A DNA stretch of 64,000 bases from Kazachstania africana CBS 2517. Lineage: Eukaryota; Ascomycota; Saccharomycetes; Saccharomycetales; Saccharomycetaceae. Where the stretch lies: the NCBI RefSeq assembly GCF_000304475.1, contig NC_018947.1, forward strand, positions 248,001-312,000. Reading direction: 5' to 3'. Below, piece by piece: positions 29,692-38,739 of the stretch. A model generated the notes under the pieces. The model did no database searches and was not told the origin of the DNA. It was given only the letters and a program-made list of their open reading frames with translations. The position numbers and the translations under genes were made by a program. Every line of letters begins with the position of its first letter. Position 1 is the stretch's first letter.

Positions 29692-30336
29692 ATGACGGAG
29701 GAAGCTATCTTTTTTAAGCAAGCAGCTGAAGCGATCATCGCTACTTCTTTGAATATATCAAATGTTAATCCTACTATAAGGGAGTTATTACACAGGATAC
29801 AAGATAAAAACGTGGATTTTGATGAAGTTATTAAGAAACTTGCGAAGACACAAGAACGCATAACGCCCACTCAAATTAACTTCGAAGATGCGGCCCTTCC
29901 GTACGATAATCATAAGAGATTATCCGATGGCTTGCAATTTCCTTCACAGACAGAAATAACATCGCAACCTGTATTTACAGGATTTATGGAACCATCTTCT
30001 GGATATGGGGAAGATTCTAAGGGGTCGTCGTATAGTAAGCGTGTACATAAAGTGAAGAAGAAAGAAGTTGAACAACTTGTGGCAAAATTTCCTTGTTCCA
30101 AATGTGATCTTATATTTACCAGACTTGCTGATTTGAAAAGACATGAAAAGGCTCATACATTACTATTGCCACACATTTGTTCACAATGTGGTAAAGGTTT
30201 TGCAAGAAAGGACGCCTTGAAGAGACATTTTGATACTTTGACGTGTAAGCGTAATAGATCAAGACTGGAAGAAATTACTAATGGGAAAGTAGACGAATTT
30301 TTAGAACGTGCTAAGAGAGAGGGGGTCGGTTTGTGA
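29692..30336 (+). CDS. MET31: Zinc-finger regulator of sulfur genes Met31/Met32
   Basis: A DNA-binding protein that recruits Met4 to AACTGTGG sites of sulfur-assimilation genes. Two C-terminal fingers: CSKCDLIFTRLADLKRHEKAH (about residues 135-155) and CSQCGKGFARKDALKRHFDTLTC (about 163-185), the second of the C2HC type seen in Met31/32. The conserved N-terminal helix is FFKQAAEAIIATSLNI. The frame is open from an upstream ATG at 29542 (264 residues), but homology begins at MTEEAIFF, so ATG 29692 (214 residues) was preferred. S. cerevisiae Met31 has 177 residues and Met32 191. Position between the YPL039W homolog and EGD1 supports MET31 over MET32. It ends 70 bases before the convergent EGD1. 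Confidence 0.92.
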   Translation: MTEEAIFFKQAAEAIIATSLNISNVNPTIRELLHRIQDKNVDFDEVIKKLAKTQERITPTQINFEDAALPYDNHKRLSDGLQFPSQTEITSQPVFTGFMEPSSGYGEDSKGSSYSKRVHKVKKKEVEQLVAKFPCSKCDLIFTRLADLKRHEKAHTLLLPHICSQCGKGFARKDALKRHFDTLTCKRNRSRLEEITNGKVDEFLERAKREGVGL

Positions 30337-30406
30337 AGATTAAATGACTATAGTTATATAAATTCTGTATCAGTATCATGTAGTAGTACGAACGAAAACA
30401 TTTACT

Positions 30407-30841
30407 TCATTCTTCAACTAATTCTGGAACTGCACCTTTACCTTCTTCTTTTTCGGCCATTTTGAATGCTTCATTTAACTGATTTAAAGCCATGTAAGCT
30501 TCAGCACCCAATTGTGGAATGATTCCTGGAAACATTTCATCAAGTTTCTTCTCCTGAGCAATACCATACACGGCAGTCAAATTATATTCTTGAGACATTT
30601 GGACACCAACTCTATCGAAATGAGTAACAGTCCCATCTTCTTTGAAAAAGTTGGCTTCAGCTATGTTATCCAGTGTGACAGCTTTGAATTTAGCTAGTTG
30701 GCTCAATAATTTTGTATCATCCTTGGCAGCAGCAGCTGACGATGAATTTGTCTTCTTTGCTGTTTTTCTTCTGGTGCCCCCAACTTTATTGGTATTTGAA
30801 AGTTTCTGTAACTTGGCTAACTTTTCTTGATCGATTGGCAT
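30407..30841 (-). CDS. EGD1: Nascent polypeptide-associated complex beta subunit
   Basis: A 144-residue protein (S. cerevisiae Egd1 has 157; paralog Btt1 149). NAC beta binds ribosomes near the exit tunnel and shields new chains with the alpha subunit Egd2. The N-terminal [14 protein letters not shown] and the basic [11 protein letters not shown] ribosome-binding motif are conserved. The NAC fold runs from about residue 45 ([22 protein letters not shown]) to the [10 protein letters not shown] turn near residue 110. The C-terminus is short and acidic (AVPELVEE). The longest frame begins at GTG; ATG 30841 was chosen. Its neighbour MET31 fits EGD1, although S. cerevisiae has the same pairing in MET32-BTT1. 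Confidence 0.9.
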   Translation of the reverse strand: MPIDQEKLAKLQKLSNTNKVGGTRRKTAKKTNSSSAAAAKDDTKLLSQLAKFKAVTLDNIAEANFFKEDGTVTHFDRVGVQMSQEYNLTAVYGIAQEKKLDEMFPGIIPQLGAEAYMALNQLNEAFKMAEKEEGKGAVPELVEE

Positions 30842-31962
30842 ACTGTTCACTTAATGATTGATCAGATATTTTTAATTCTATTCGAAATTTTATAAAGTTT
30901 TCAAGTATCACATACCTGCAATATTGAATGATTTTTTTCACTTCGATCAAGAAAATTCAAAGGCCCAATATTCTTTTGAACAGAATTACATACCAATATG
31001 AATATATATACAGGAGCTGGGGCAATGCCGGATTTAGCAACTCAGTTTACCACGTAACTTGCTACTTTAGTAACCATTTTGGGTGATATTTCGTTGGTAA
31101 TCGGAGGATACTGATAAAACTGTTGTGTAAAGCAGGGGGAAAAACGATGGGCATCAAGTTGTGAAATGGGCTTTAGAACCTCAGAACCGAAGAACCTTCT
31201 GTGTAGTTTGAATCAGCATGGTTGGGAATTTGGTAGAAATACTAACTCTGATATACTACAATATGGGCACAATAACTTGACGTGTTGTCGATATATGTTC
31301 TTAAAAAGTCCAAGATTCTTGTGATTCTCCAATGATGACTGATGGTTATACTGGATTATCTCAGCAAAAAAGGCCCATCAGGTATCAGCCCCACGATGAC
31401 ATTGTGGTACTAATTAAGATCTAAAAGTTAGTTATAAAAAGCCAAACAAATAGAATGTGAAATCAGCATTAAACTATATACTAAAAACAAATATTCATCC
31501 TATTTTTCTTACTATAGAACAGCTGCTCCAGTAAGAGGAGAAAATATGTTCTTTAGATACTAAATGACGTCTATATATCGTATAAATTCATGACACTCTC
31601 GTCGATGAAATGATGAAAGCCTTTCACTCGTTATTTATCTGACATTCTATAAGTTCTATGTATTTATACAAGCAGCAAATATTATTGTTATGCTAACCCG
31701 TTGTGTTCACCCTCTTCGTTGTCATTTACCAATCCATAATATTCTCGCTTACCAACATATGCTATAGTATCATATACCCATCACACTCTCGTTCCAACGC
31801 TTCCTAATTCATTGGTTGTTTTCTAGAGTTTCAACTGATATTATTGAGATATGTAAGACTCTTCTATTATGCCAGTAAAGTGTGGCAGAAGCGCAAGCAC
31901 GGGGCGTTTCTTTAGATTTATAGAATCTGATATGCTTCATTTTTTTCAAACACAACAAATTC
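30842..31962. other. Gene-free stretch where S. cerevisiae has PMA2 and neighbours
   Basis: About 1.1 kb between EGD1 and the tRNA gene. In S. cerevisiae, PMA2, YPL034W and SRL4 lie in this interval. No frame longer than 60 codons and no remnant of a P-type ATPase is seen. It contains the EGD1 promoter, one AGGGG stress-element match near 31133, and several poly-A and TATA-like runs. No LTR ends were recognised despite the adjacent tRNA gene. Confidence 0.5.
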
Positions 31963-32036
31963 GGTCTCTTGGCCCAGTTGGTTAAGGCACCGTGCTAATA
32001 ACGCGGGGATCAGCGGTTCGATCCCGCTAGAGACCA
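31963..32036 (+). tRNA. tI(AAU): tRNA-Ile (anticodon AAU)
   Basis: A 74-base tRNA gene without an intron. The acceptor stem pairs GGTCTCT with AGAGACC. The A box is TGGCCCAGTTGG and the B box is GGTTCGATCCC. The anticodon AAT is at 31997-31999 within the loop CTAATAA, and A34 would be read as inosine. The sequence looks the same as the S. cerevisiae tRNA-Ile(AAU) as far as I recall it. A run of five T at 32041-32045 is the RNA polymerase III stop. Confidence 0.97.
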
Positions 32037-32040
32037 TTTA

Positions 32041-32045
32041 TTTTT
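32041..32045 (+). terminator. RNA polymerase III terminator of tRNA-Ile
   Basis: Five T residues, four bases after the tRNA 3' end. This is the normal Pol III stop in yeast. Confidence 0.85.
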
Positions 32046-32213
32046 GAACTTTTTGCACCTGTTTGTCGTGAGAAATGACAAACAAATGCGATTATAAATA
32101 CATCAAGCTCTACAGATATAGTATTTGTTTGGTTATGGCATAAACGTTTAGATAATATCATAATAAGTCCATATATATCTTTTCTATATCTATCCGCTTC
32201 AATCTAGGATGGC

Positions 32214-34796
32214 CTATTTCTTCTTGAAAATGCTAAATTTCTTTTTCTTGTGATGTTCTTCATGAGGTTCGTCATGGTGTTGTCCTTCTGCTACTGGTTG
32301 TATATTTTCATTCTGCCCAGGCTGTGAGGCAAATACAATTGGTCTGACCCCCTGAGATAACATCTGTGGTTGTGACTGTGATTTGATTACTGGTGGCGAA
32401 GAATCAACGATATTAATTTGAGGTAAAGTTTTAGCAGAGGCCATTCCGTACGTTGGTGCAGGTGGATTTGTATTCTGGGTTCCCGCACTCACGTTCCTAG
32501 AGTTATTCACGTTGCTATTGAACTGTTGTACAGGCCTTGAGGAGTGATTTGTACTTTGATTCGATGGGTTATTGTTCTGGATGCTGTTGAGCGATGTAGG
32601 GTTCGATACATTTCTACCATAGTTCTGAAAAGCTGAACTAGATGCATTTCCTAATACTGGCATAGTGCTGGTTCTATTTTTCCTACTTGTGGGTTTTATT
32701 GCGTGCTGGTGGTACGGTTGTGACATCATACTTTGTTGTGGTTGTGGTTGTGGTTGATTTACGTATGGCATAGAAGAGGAAATGGGATCTGTAATATTGG
32801 CTGCAGAAGGTATTTGTTGGGAGAAACCAGTTGCTGGCCCGATCATTGCCCTGTTTCCCCGTAAATTCATATTAGATGATTGCTGTTGCAATTGATTAAA
32901 TGAGGGCTTCCGATTGTTCAGAACCGGCATTTGATTTGACTGGGAGTAACCAGCAGGCTGTTGTGCAAGTTGTTGCTTGTTATATATAGGTTGTTGAGGA
33001 GGAATACTGCCGTTTATTAGTTGTTGATGATATTTTTGAGGCATAGGACCGTTGCCATTCATCACATGAGGATACTGTTTACCATATACTTGTTGCTGTT
33101 GGTTCATTAGTGCTCTCTTTTGGAATTCCAATTCACGCTCCTGCAATTCAAGCTCCTTTTTACGTAGCTCTAATTCACGTTCTTTCAAGAAAGTATCACC
33201 ATCGCTTATATTACTGCTTGCGCTACTAAGTTTACTTCCATTTTGACTACTCATGATTTTTAGTTGTTCCTGTTGTAAACTTGAACTAGTAGTATTCTGA
33301 GCTTGCTCTTGATATGCAGGATCATCACCATAGTTCGCACCAAAAATAGCCATGTCACGCAAATCGCTCAAATTCGGCGTACCAGTTGCTTTATAATCGT
33401 CTTGTAGTAAATGTTGCTGCTGTTGCTTTGGACGTTGCGGGGTTGTTGTTACGGGAGCTTCCTCCCTTGGTTTCAGCTTCATATCCTCCAACTGTGCTCT
33501 TAAAGTTGTAATTTCATTTTGATAACTTTGTTTCAGAGTTGCATTTTCATTTTGATAGTTCTGTTTTGAAGTTGCATTTTCTTGGCTTAGTTTATTTACA
33601 AAGTTTTCTAATTCCTGTAGTTTAGCCTTTAAATTCATATCACTTTTTTGATAATTTGATATAGTACTTTCATTTTCATTATTTTTTTCATTAATTTTAA
33701 GTAGCTGCTCCTTCAAAGACGCATTTTCTAATTTAAGCTTATCTGAATCAGTATTTTTTCTTGTGAACCATTTCGACTTACCAGAAGTTAAATTTTGCAA
33801 TTGACACATAACAGAATATAGAAATTCCAAATATGGAGTCTTGATATTGAGGTCATCGGCTAAGAGGATGACTTGTAACAGTAATAAATCGACATTGAGT
33901 GAGCCAGAATTATTCACATAATGATAGACCAACTGTGGCATTTCTTCTGAATGAGAATCTTGCCATGCAGCAAGTATCTTACTTTCATTGTCTTGACCAT
34001 GAAGAGTAGCTCCCATCGTTCTTGCCACTGTTACGACTTCGGTGATCAAACCTGAGATTAATGGTTTCGCCAAAATTTGATCATCGAGCTTGGATGATTT
34101 TGTTTCTTCAAACATTATCAATAAGGGATCCAGACAGATTCTTGGAATGGCAATGGACCATTCTTTTGAAAGAAATTCTAGGGGAGATTGGTGACAAAGT
34201 TCAACATTTTCGAAGGGAAACAATTTTTGAAATAATCTTTCAAAAGTTGATAATAAAGCATTTGTAGTATTGTCATATGAAGAACCTGGATTTTGTCTTT
34301 TAGATATACTTTCACCCAGAAAAAGAGTATTCTTTCCACCATGATGATTAAATTGCCTGTAGCTATTTGGCGCAATTTGGCGGATGTCAAAATCCGTTAG
34401 TATGCTGAATATATTCAATTGTTTACCGTTCATAGACACCTTAACAAAAGGCTCTAACTGAACGAAACCACTACTTTCGACAAATATCTTCGTGTTTACA
34501 TTTACTAGAGGTGTTAATTCGGTCGACAGCGATGATAAATCCTGTAGGGATGGGGCACTGAGGATAATCAAGTCGAACACCAGAGAATCTGAAGTTTCGA
34601 CCATTTGTCTGATAGAAGTAAAGTGGTTTGTTATCTCGAATGTATTGTTACCGTAAGATACTGTGTCGAGTTCGAAAGTATTAGACGTAGAGGTGCTAAC
34701 ATGATAGAGTAAAACGCTATTGGCTAAATGAAATCTCGAAGCGTAAAGCAAAACATTTGGATTTTCTCCCAAAGTAAGAACGCTTAAAGAAGACAT
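32214..34796 (-). CDS. SVL3: Svl3/Pam1 family protein of the bud neck and eisosome-like patches
   Basis: An 860-residue protein (S. cerevisiae Svl3 has 825, paralog Pam1 830). S. cerevisiae Svl3 is tied to vacuole uptake and localises to bud tip and neck; the molecular role is unknown. Residues 1-300 look folded, starting LSVLTLGENPNVLLYASRFHLA, which resembles a dinucleotide-binding fold of the ketopantoate reductase type. Coiled coils lie at about 350-440 and 525-570. The rest is Gln/Asn/Pro-rich and disordered. The C-terminus is strongly basic (HHKKKKFSIFKKK), consistent with phosphoinositide binding. Position between the EGD1 region and PHO85 supports SVL3 (YPL032C) rather than PAM1. Confidence 0.9.
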   Translation of the reverse strand: MSSLSVLTLGENPNVLLYASRFHLANSVLLYHVSTSTSNTFELDTVSYGNNTFEITNHFTSIRQMVETSDSLVFDLIILSAPSLQDLSSLSTELTPLVNVNTKIFVESSGFVQLEPFVKVSMNGKQLNIFSILTDFDIRQIAPNSYRQFNHHGGKNTLFLGESISKRQNPGSSYDNTTNALLSTFERLFQKLFPFENVELCHQSPLEFLSKEWSIAIPRICLDPLLIMFEETKSSKLDDQILAKPLISGLITEVVTVARTMGATLHGQDNESKILAAWQDSHSEEMPQLVYHYVNNSGSLNVDLLLLQVILLADDLNIKTPYLEFLYSVMCQLQNLTSGKSKWFTRKNTDSDKLKLENASLKEQLLKINEKNNENESTISNYQKSDMNLKAKLQELENFVNKLSQENATSKQNYQNENATLKQSYQNEITTLRAQLEDMKLKPREEAPVTTTPQRPKQQQQHLLQDDYKATGTPNLSDLRDMAIFGANYGDDPAYQEQAQNTTSSSLQQEQLKIMSSQNGSKLSSASSNISDGDTFLKERELELRKKELELQERELEFQKRALMNQQQQVYGKQYPHVMNGNGPMPQKYHQQLINGSIPPQQPIYNKQQLAQQPAGYSQSNQMPVLNNRKPSFNQLQQQSSNMNLRGNRAMIGPATGFSQQIPSAANITDPISSSMPYVNQPQPQPQQSMMSQPYHQHAIKPTSRKNRTSTMPVLGNASSSAFQNYGRNVSNPTSLNSIQNNNPSNQSTNHSSRPVQQFNSNVNNSRNVSAGTQNTNPPAPTYGMASAKTLPQINIVDSSPPVIKSQSQPQMLSQGVRPIVFASQPGQNENIQPVAEGQHHDEPHEEHHKKKKFSIFKKK

Positions 34797-35588
34797 GGTG
34801 TAGTAGAAGTCAGAGTGAGTTGTATAGATATGGTATCGCTTCCTTGTGATGGTACCTGCACTTCCAATTTCCCTTATGGAAAGAAACTCTTTTAATTGTA
34901 AATAAATGGAGAAATAAGCAGTAAAAACTCCTCGAAAAAGGCAATAAGAAATACTGTGTTCCCAGTAGACTTAGCTTTCAGTGACTAATTAGCTACCCTA
35001 CTGAACCTGACTATTATTGACGATGTGCTACGTACTCCTAGTTATTGAAAATCTTGAATTTTTCACCTCGAGGATTTTAGATTTTCAGTTCCTACTAAAT
35101 ACATATTGATGGCCGAAAAGAAGAAGAAGAGGAAGAAGTAGAAAATTGTGTCAAAAGAAGTGAGAGAGAGCGTTTTGCAATAGTTCTTGCAGCAAGCCTA
35201 ATCGATTAATACACTCGAAAAGGTGGCTTTGGGACTCCCCAAAAATACTCTTAATCTTAAGAGGATCTTGAGAAAAATTTTTCACGCTTTTAACAAAAAT
35301 AGCTCGAATCTAAAAAAAGATGGACTAATGTGGAAAGAGTTTCCCTTTCCAGACGCCAAGAGCCTAAATTTTGGTTCCAATAATTCCCTCTTGCGGTAAA
35401 AACTGGCTTATAGGATGCAACGACTCAGGCACAAATAATGTAAGAAGTTGGTTGATCACACGGGGACCATCACAAAAGATGGAGAATGAGAGATACCGTT
35501 GTTGAATGCTTTTTTTCTTATTCTTCCGGTACAATTTATTACCGCTTTTTGTTTTCTATATACAGTTGTTTTCTATTTTGCTTTTAAA
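34797..35588. other. SVL3 promoter and PHO85 3' region, no gene seen
   Basis: A 792-base gap between two genes on the same strand. A perfect inverted repeat, CTCTTAA-TC-TTAAGAG, lies at 35248-35263. The GAAGAAGAAGAGGAAGAAG purine tract is near 35116-35138. No frame of note. I cannot assign factor sites. Confidence 0.45.
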
Positions 35589-36509
35589 CTATTGTTGCTG
35601 TTGTTGGTAGTACTCCGCGAACCAAGGATGATGCAATGCCTGTTTGGCACTTAGTCTCATGTCTGGGTTCAGTTGAAGCAACCCGTGTAATAGGGCTATT
35701 AGAGTATCGTCCAAATCAGACGCACAGTGTGCTTGTAATATTGATTTAAGATTTTTTGGCAAATGTTGAGGAAACCCCGGGTTGTACTTGGGTAAGGACG
35801 AGATACCGGGCCAACTTTGTTCGTTTGGAGTGCCCATAGTCTCAAAAATCAACTTCAATTGTTCCTCTTCGTTTGTACCTGGGAACAATGGTTTCCCTGT
35901 GATCATTTCTGCTAAAATACAACCACAGGACCAGATATCGATGGAAGTGGAGTAGGTTCTGGACCCCATTAGCACATCTGGGGCACGATACCATAACGTT
36001 ACGACTTCACTCGAAAAAGTGTTCACGGGAATACCAAATGCTCTTGCCAAACCAAAATCACCAATCTTCAATTGACCTTTCTTATTAATTAAAAGATTTT
36101 GTGGCTTTAAATCTCTATGTAAGATCTTGTTTTCATGACAAAAAGCTAAACCTTCCAATAGCTGCCATTGGAAATACTTGACTAGATGTAACTCCAAACC
36201 AACTGGAGCGTTGCCTACAGTTCTAGAATCCATATATTTTTTCAAATCTTTGTCCATATATTCAAAAACCAAAGTCAATTTATTCTCAGTATGAATCACA
36301 TCGTATAACCTCACAATATTCTCATGTTTCAATTCTTTCATCAATGATATTTCCCTGATTGCGGTGGATGGAGTACCTTCTTCGGAATCCAGCTTAACTT
36401 CCTTCAATGCTACAAACTCTCCCGTAGTCTTATTTAACCCCTTGTAAACGGTAGCATAGGTACCATTACCCAGTTTCTCCAATTGTTTGAACTGACTTCC
36501 TGATGACAT
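35589..36509 (-). CDS. PHO85: Cyclin-dependent kinase Pho85
   Basis: A 306-residue CDK (S. cerevisiae Pho85 has 305). With Pho80 it phosphorylates Pho4 and blocks the phosphate-starvation response; with other Pcl cyclins it controls glycogen, polarity and the cell cycle. Catalytic Lys36 (FVALKEVK), the cyclin-binding PSTAIRE helix at 47-53, [11 protein letters not shown] and DFGLARAFG are all present. The C-terminus has the family [21 protein letters not shown] and ends in a short Gln run. The longest frame begins at GTG; ATG 36509 gives [14 protein letters not shown], matching the family start. The S. cerevisiae gene has an intron near its 5' end; here the frame is continuous through that region and I see no TACTAAC branch point. 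Confidence 0.97.
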   Translation of the reverse strand: MSSGSQFKQLEKLGNGTYATVYKGLNKTTGEFVALKEVKLDSEEGTPSTAIREISLMKELKHENIVRLYDVIHTENKLTLVFEYMDKDLKKYMDSRTVGNAPVGLELHLVKYFQWQLLEGLAFCHENKILHRDLKPQNLLINKKGQLKIGDFGLARAFGIPVNTFSSEVVTLWYRAPDVLMGSRTYSTSIDIWSCGCILAEMITGKPLFPGTNEEEQLKLIFETMGTPNEQSWPGISSLPKYNPGFPQHLPKNLKSILQAHCASDLDDTLIALLHGLLQLNPDMRLSAKQALHHPWFAEYYQQQQQ

Positions 36510-36781
36510 ATTGCTTGCTTTCACTGTCTACTCCTATAAGCTAAAACACGTCTTATTCCAATATCATGGAACTGCTTTTTTCCATTTTCAACTCGCTTTG
36601 AGTTTCCAAGATAAATGGACTACTCAAAGAAAGGAAAGAGCAGCTGAAGATAAATATGATATCAGCAACTTATAAAAATTGCATAACCCATATATACTGA
36701 AGAACTGGCCGTTACTTTAACACGCGAACTGCATCCCCTTTTATTTAATCATTCACTCTTTTATTTATATTTGGAGATGAA

Positions 36782-36800
36782 GCACGTGATTCTCACGTGC
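36782..36800. promoter_or_regulatory. Perfect inverted pair of CACGTG boxes between PHO85 and TRM44
   Basis: GCACGTGA-TTC-TCACGTGC is a perfect inverted repeat with two CACGTG cores at 36783-36788 and 36794-36799, their centres 11 bases apart, about one helical turn. CACGTG is bound by Pho4, Cbf1 and Tye7. One arm matches the Cbf1 consensus ATCACGTG on the minus strand. It lies 273 bases upstream of the PHO85 ATG and 130 bases upstream of the TRM44 ATG. Confidence 0.6.
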
Positions 36801-36929
36801 GAGACACAGCATAAAAAGATCTGAAAATTTTCCGTCATTTTGATGAGCTTGGAACTACAAGATAACTCTAGTCAAAGTCATCACAAGGGAGGCTCTAGAA
36901 GTGTGTCGAGCAGCATTTGAATCGTAGAA

Positions 36930-38567
36930 ATGACAGCAAGCACTACTTCTAAGGAAAATTTCAAGTTTATTGCTGGGAAAATCAGCATACTGGGTCCACA
37001 ATGGGTGAGCATGTACACCACTGAAAATGAAACAAAATTTGAAAAGATTCATTTCGAGCAGGCTATGTCCCACTTGATCCGGGAGCCAAATATTAATTCT
37101 ACTGCCATTCTTAGGACCGATATCCTTATAGAAAAGAGCTACGATGTGATGACCTCTGAATTGACCGAGAACAGGTCAATAGAAGAGCCATTGAACCTTG
37201 ACCAAACTAATCCACAGATGATCAATTTAGATGATTTAGAGATACGGAACCCCAAAATAGATAATAAAGATCTACATCTAGTTCCTAAGACGGAGTTTGT
37301 GAGGAGAATGGTACCCAGAAACCCATATAAAGATCCTTTAATAAACCAAACATGTTCAGTTCTGAATTCGCAAAAATTCGAAGAAACTTCTTTGGTTATG
37401 TATATCCCACATCTCAAGGAAGATGACGAATGGCCCTTTTATCTACCAAGAGTCAGTGTGGTTGGGATACTACTTCATGAAAAGACATTATCCGTCCACT
37501 ACCTTCCATTCAGTGATGCCGAATCTATTAACTTATTACAGAATGAAAATGAAAGAGTCACAAGAACGGCATTCAGACTCTTACAAACTGCATTTAAGCA
37601 TTCAAACGGTGTGATGTTGGGCTACGTGAAAAAAGTGAATCACGATTTAGTTGTTGACAAAGTTGCCTTCCAGGATATGTACATCTTTTTGAAAAAAAAA
37701 TATTCAAAGTTTCTTGTAGAAAACTGGGTCGAATCAACAGACCCTAAAAAACACGTCTTTGAAGATATTGCCATTGCTGCATTTTTAATTCAATATTGGA
37801 AGAAAATATACGGTGAAAATTACAAAGATGTCATGCAATTTAGAGATTTGGGTTGTGGGAATGGTGCCCTTTGCTACATTTTATTAAGTGAAGGTGCTAA
37901 AGGACTCGGTATCGATGCTAGACGTAGGAAATCGTGGTCTATCTACCCAACTGAAGTTAGAAACTGTCTAAAAGAACAAGTGATCGTTCCCTCTATTTTG
38001 TTACGTCCGGATCCAGAACTTAAGAGAAATATGCCTCATTTAACCCATAATGGAAGAATGTTCCCCATGAAAGTTTCACACGAATTGATTGCTCCAGCAA
38101 CTATCGTTTACTCAAGCGAAGACCTACTACAATCTCCACAAGTTGACGTAGCCGAATATCCATCAAATACTTTTATTATCGGCAACCATTCGGACGAGCT
38201 TACATGTTGGATACCGTTACTAGGCTACCCATTCTTGGTAATACCATGCTGTTCTCACAACTTATCTGGACAGAAAGTACGTTATCAGGCTAGAAAAAAT
38301 GCAAAAGCAACCAAAATAAATAACAGTACATATGCGGGATTAGTTGATCATGTAGAACACATTGCGGAAAGAGTAGGTTGGAAAGTGGAAAAGGAAATGT
38401 TAAGAATCCCAAGTACTAGAAATGCAGCAATCATCGGATCTCCAAAAAGTGATAAGGACAATTTTTCCATTCCAGCAGTTTATGAGACATTAATGGAGGA
38501 GGGAGGTGCAGATACTTGGATACAAAACACTATGTTACTGATGAAAAGAGGTCCAAGAGGTCACTGA
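36930..38567 (+). CDS. TRM44: tRNA-Ser Um44 2'-O-methyltransferase Trm44
   Basis: A 545-residue enzyme that methylates the ribose of U44 in serine tRNAs, using S-adenosylmethionine; loss with Tan1 destabilises tRNA-Ser in S. cerevisiae (Trm44 has 567 residues). The SAM-binding motif RDLGCGNGALCYILLSEG starts near residue 304, followed by the acidic strand GLGIDARRRKSW. A cysteine/histidine-bearing VIPCCSHNLSG motif is at about residue 433. The N-terminal 240 residues are family-specific (VKKVNHDLVVDKVAFQD). Divergent from PHO85 and followed in tandem by SUV3, as in S. cerevisiae. Confidence 0.93.
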   Translation: MTASTTSKENFKFIAGKISILGPQWVSMYTTENETKFEKIHFEQAMSHLIREPNINSTAILRTDILIEKSYDVMTSELTENRSIEEPLNLDQTNPQMINLDDLEIRNPKIDNKDLHLVPKTEFVRRMVPRNPYKDPLINQTCSVLNSQKFEETSLVMYIPHLKEDDEWPFYLPRVSVVGILLHEKTLSVHYLPFSDAESINLLQNENERVTRTAFRLLQTAFKHSNGVMLGYVKKVNHDLVVDKVAFQDMYIFLKKKYSKFLVENWVESTDPKKHVFEDIAIAAFLIQYWKKIYGENYKDVMQFRDLGCGNGALCYILLSEGAKGLGIDARRRKSWSIYPTEVRNCLKEQVIVPSILLRPDPELKRNMPHLTHNGRMFPMKVSHELIAPATIVYSSEDLLQSPQVDVAEYPSNTFIIGNHSDELTCWIPLLGYPFLVIPCCSHNLSGQKVRYQARKNAKATKINNSTYAGLVDHVEHIAERVGWKVEKEMLRIPSTRNAAIIGSPKSDKDNFSIPAVYETLMEEGGADTWIQNTMLLMKRGPRGH

Positions 38568-38739
38568 TATATAAACGTATCTATATCTCCATATTTTTTA
38601 CGAATCGTTTATACATTTCATCAATGCTTTTTTCTCTCTGTAAAGCCAATGCGCATTTTTTACAGTTATTAGTCCAGCAAAAGCTAAGATGAAATAGGGC
38701 ACTATAACTCATACGTCCATTGACGAATAGACTCGTGTC

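Noticed and set aside
31330..31345. ATGATGA followed by CTGA, resembling snoRNA C and D boxes
   Set aside because: The two boxes overlap or are too close, with no terminal stem and no second box pair at a proper distance.
31900..32110. Possible Ty LTR beside the tRNA gene
   Set aside because: No TGTT...AACA ends or 5-base target duplication could be found.
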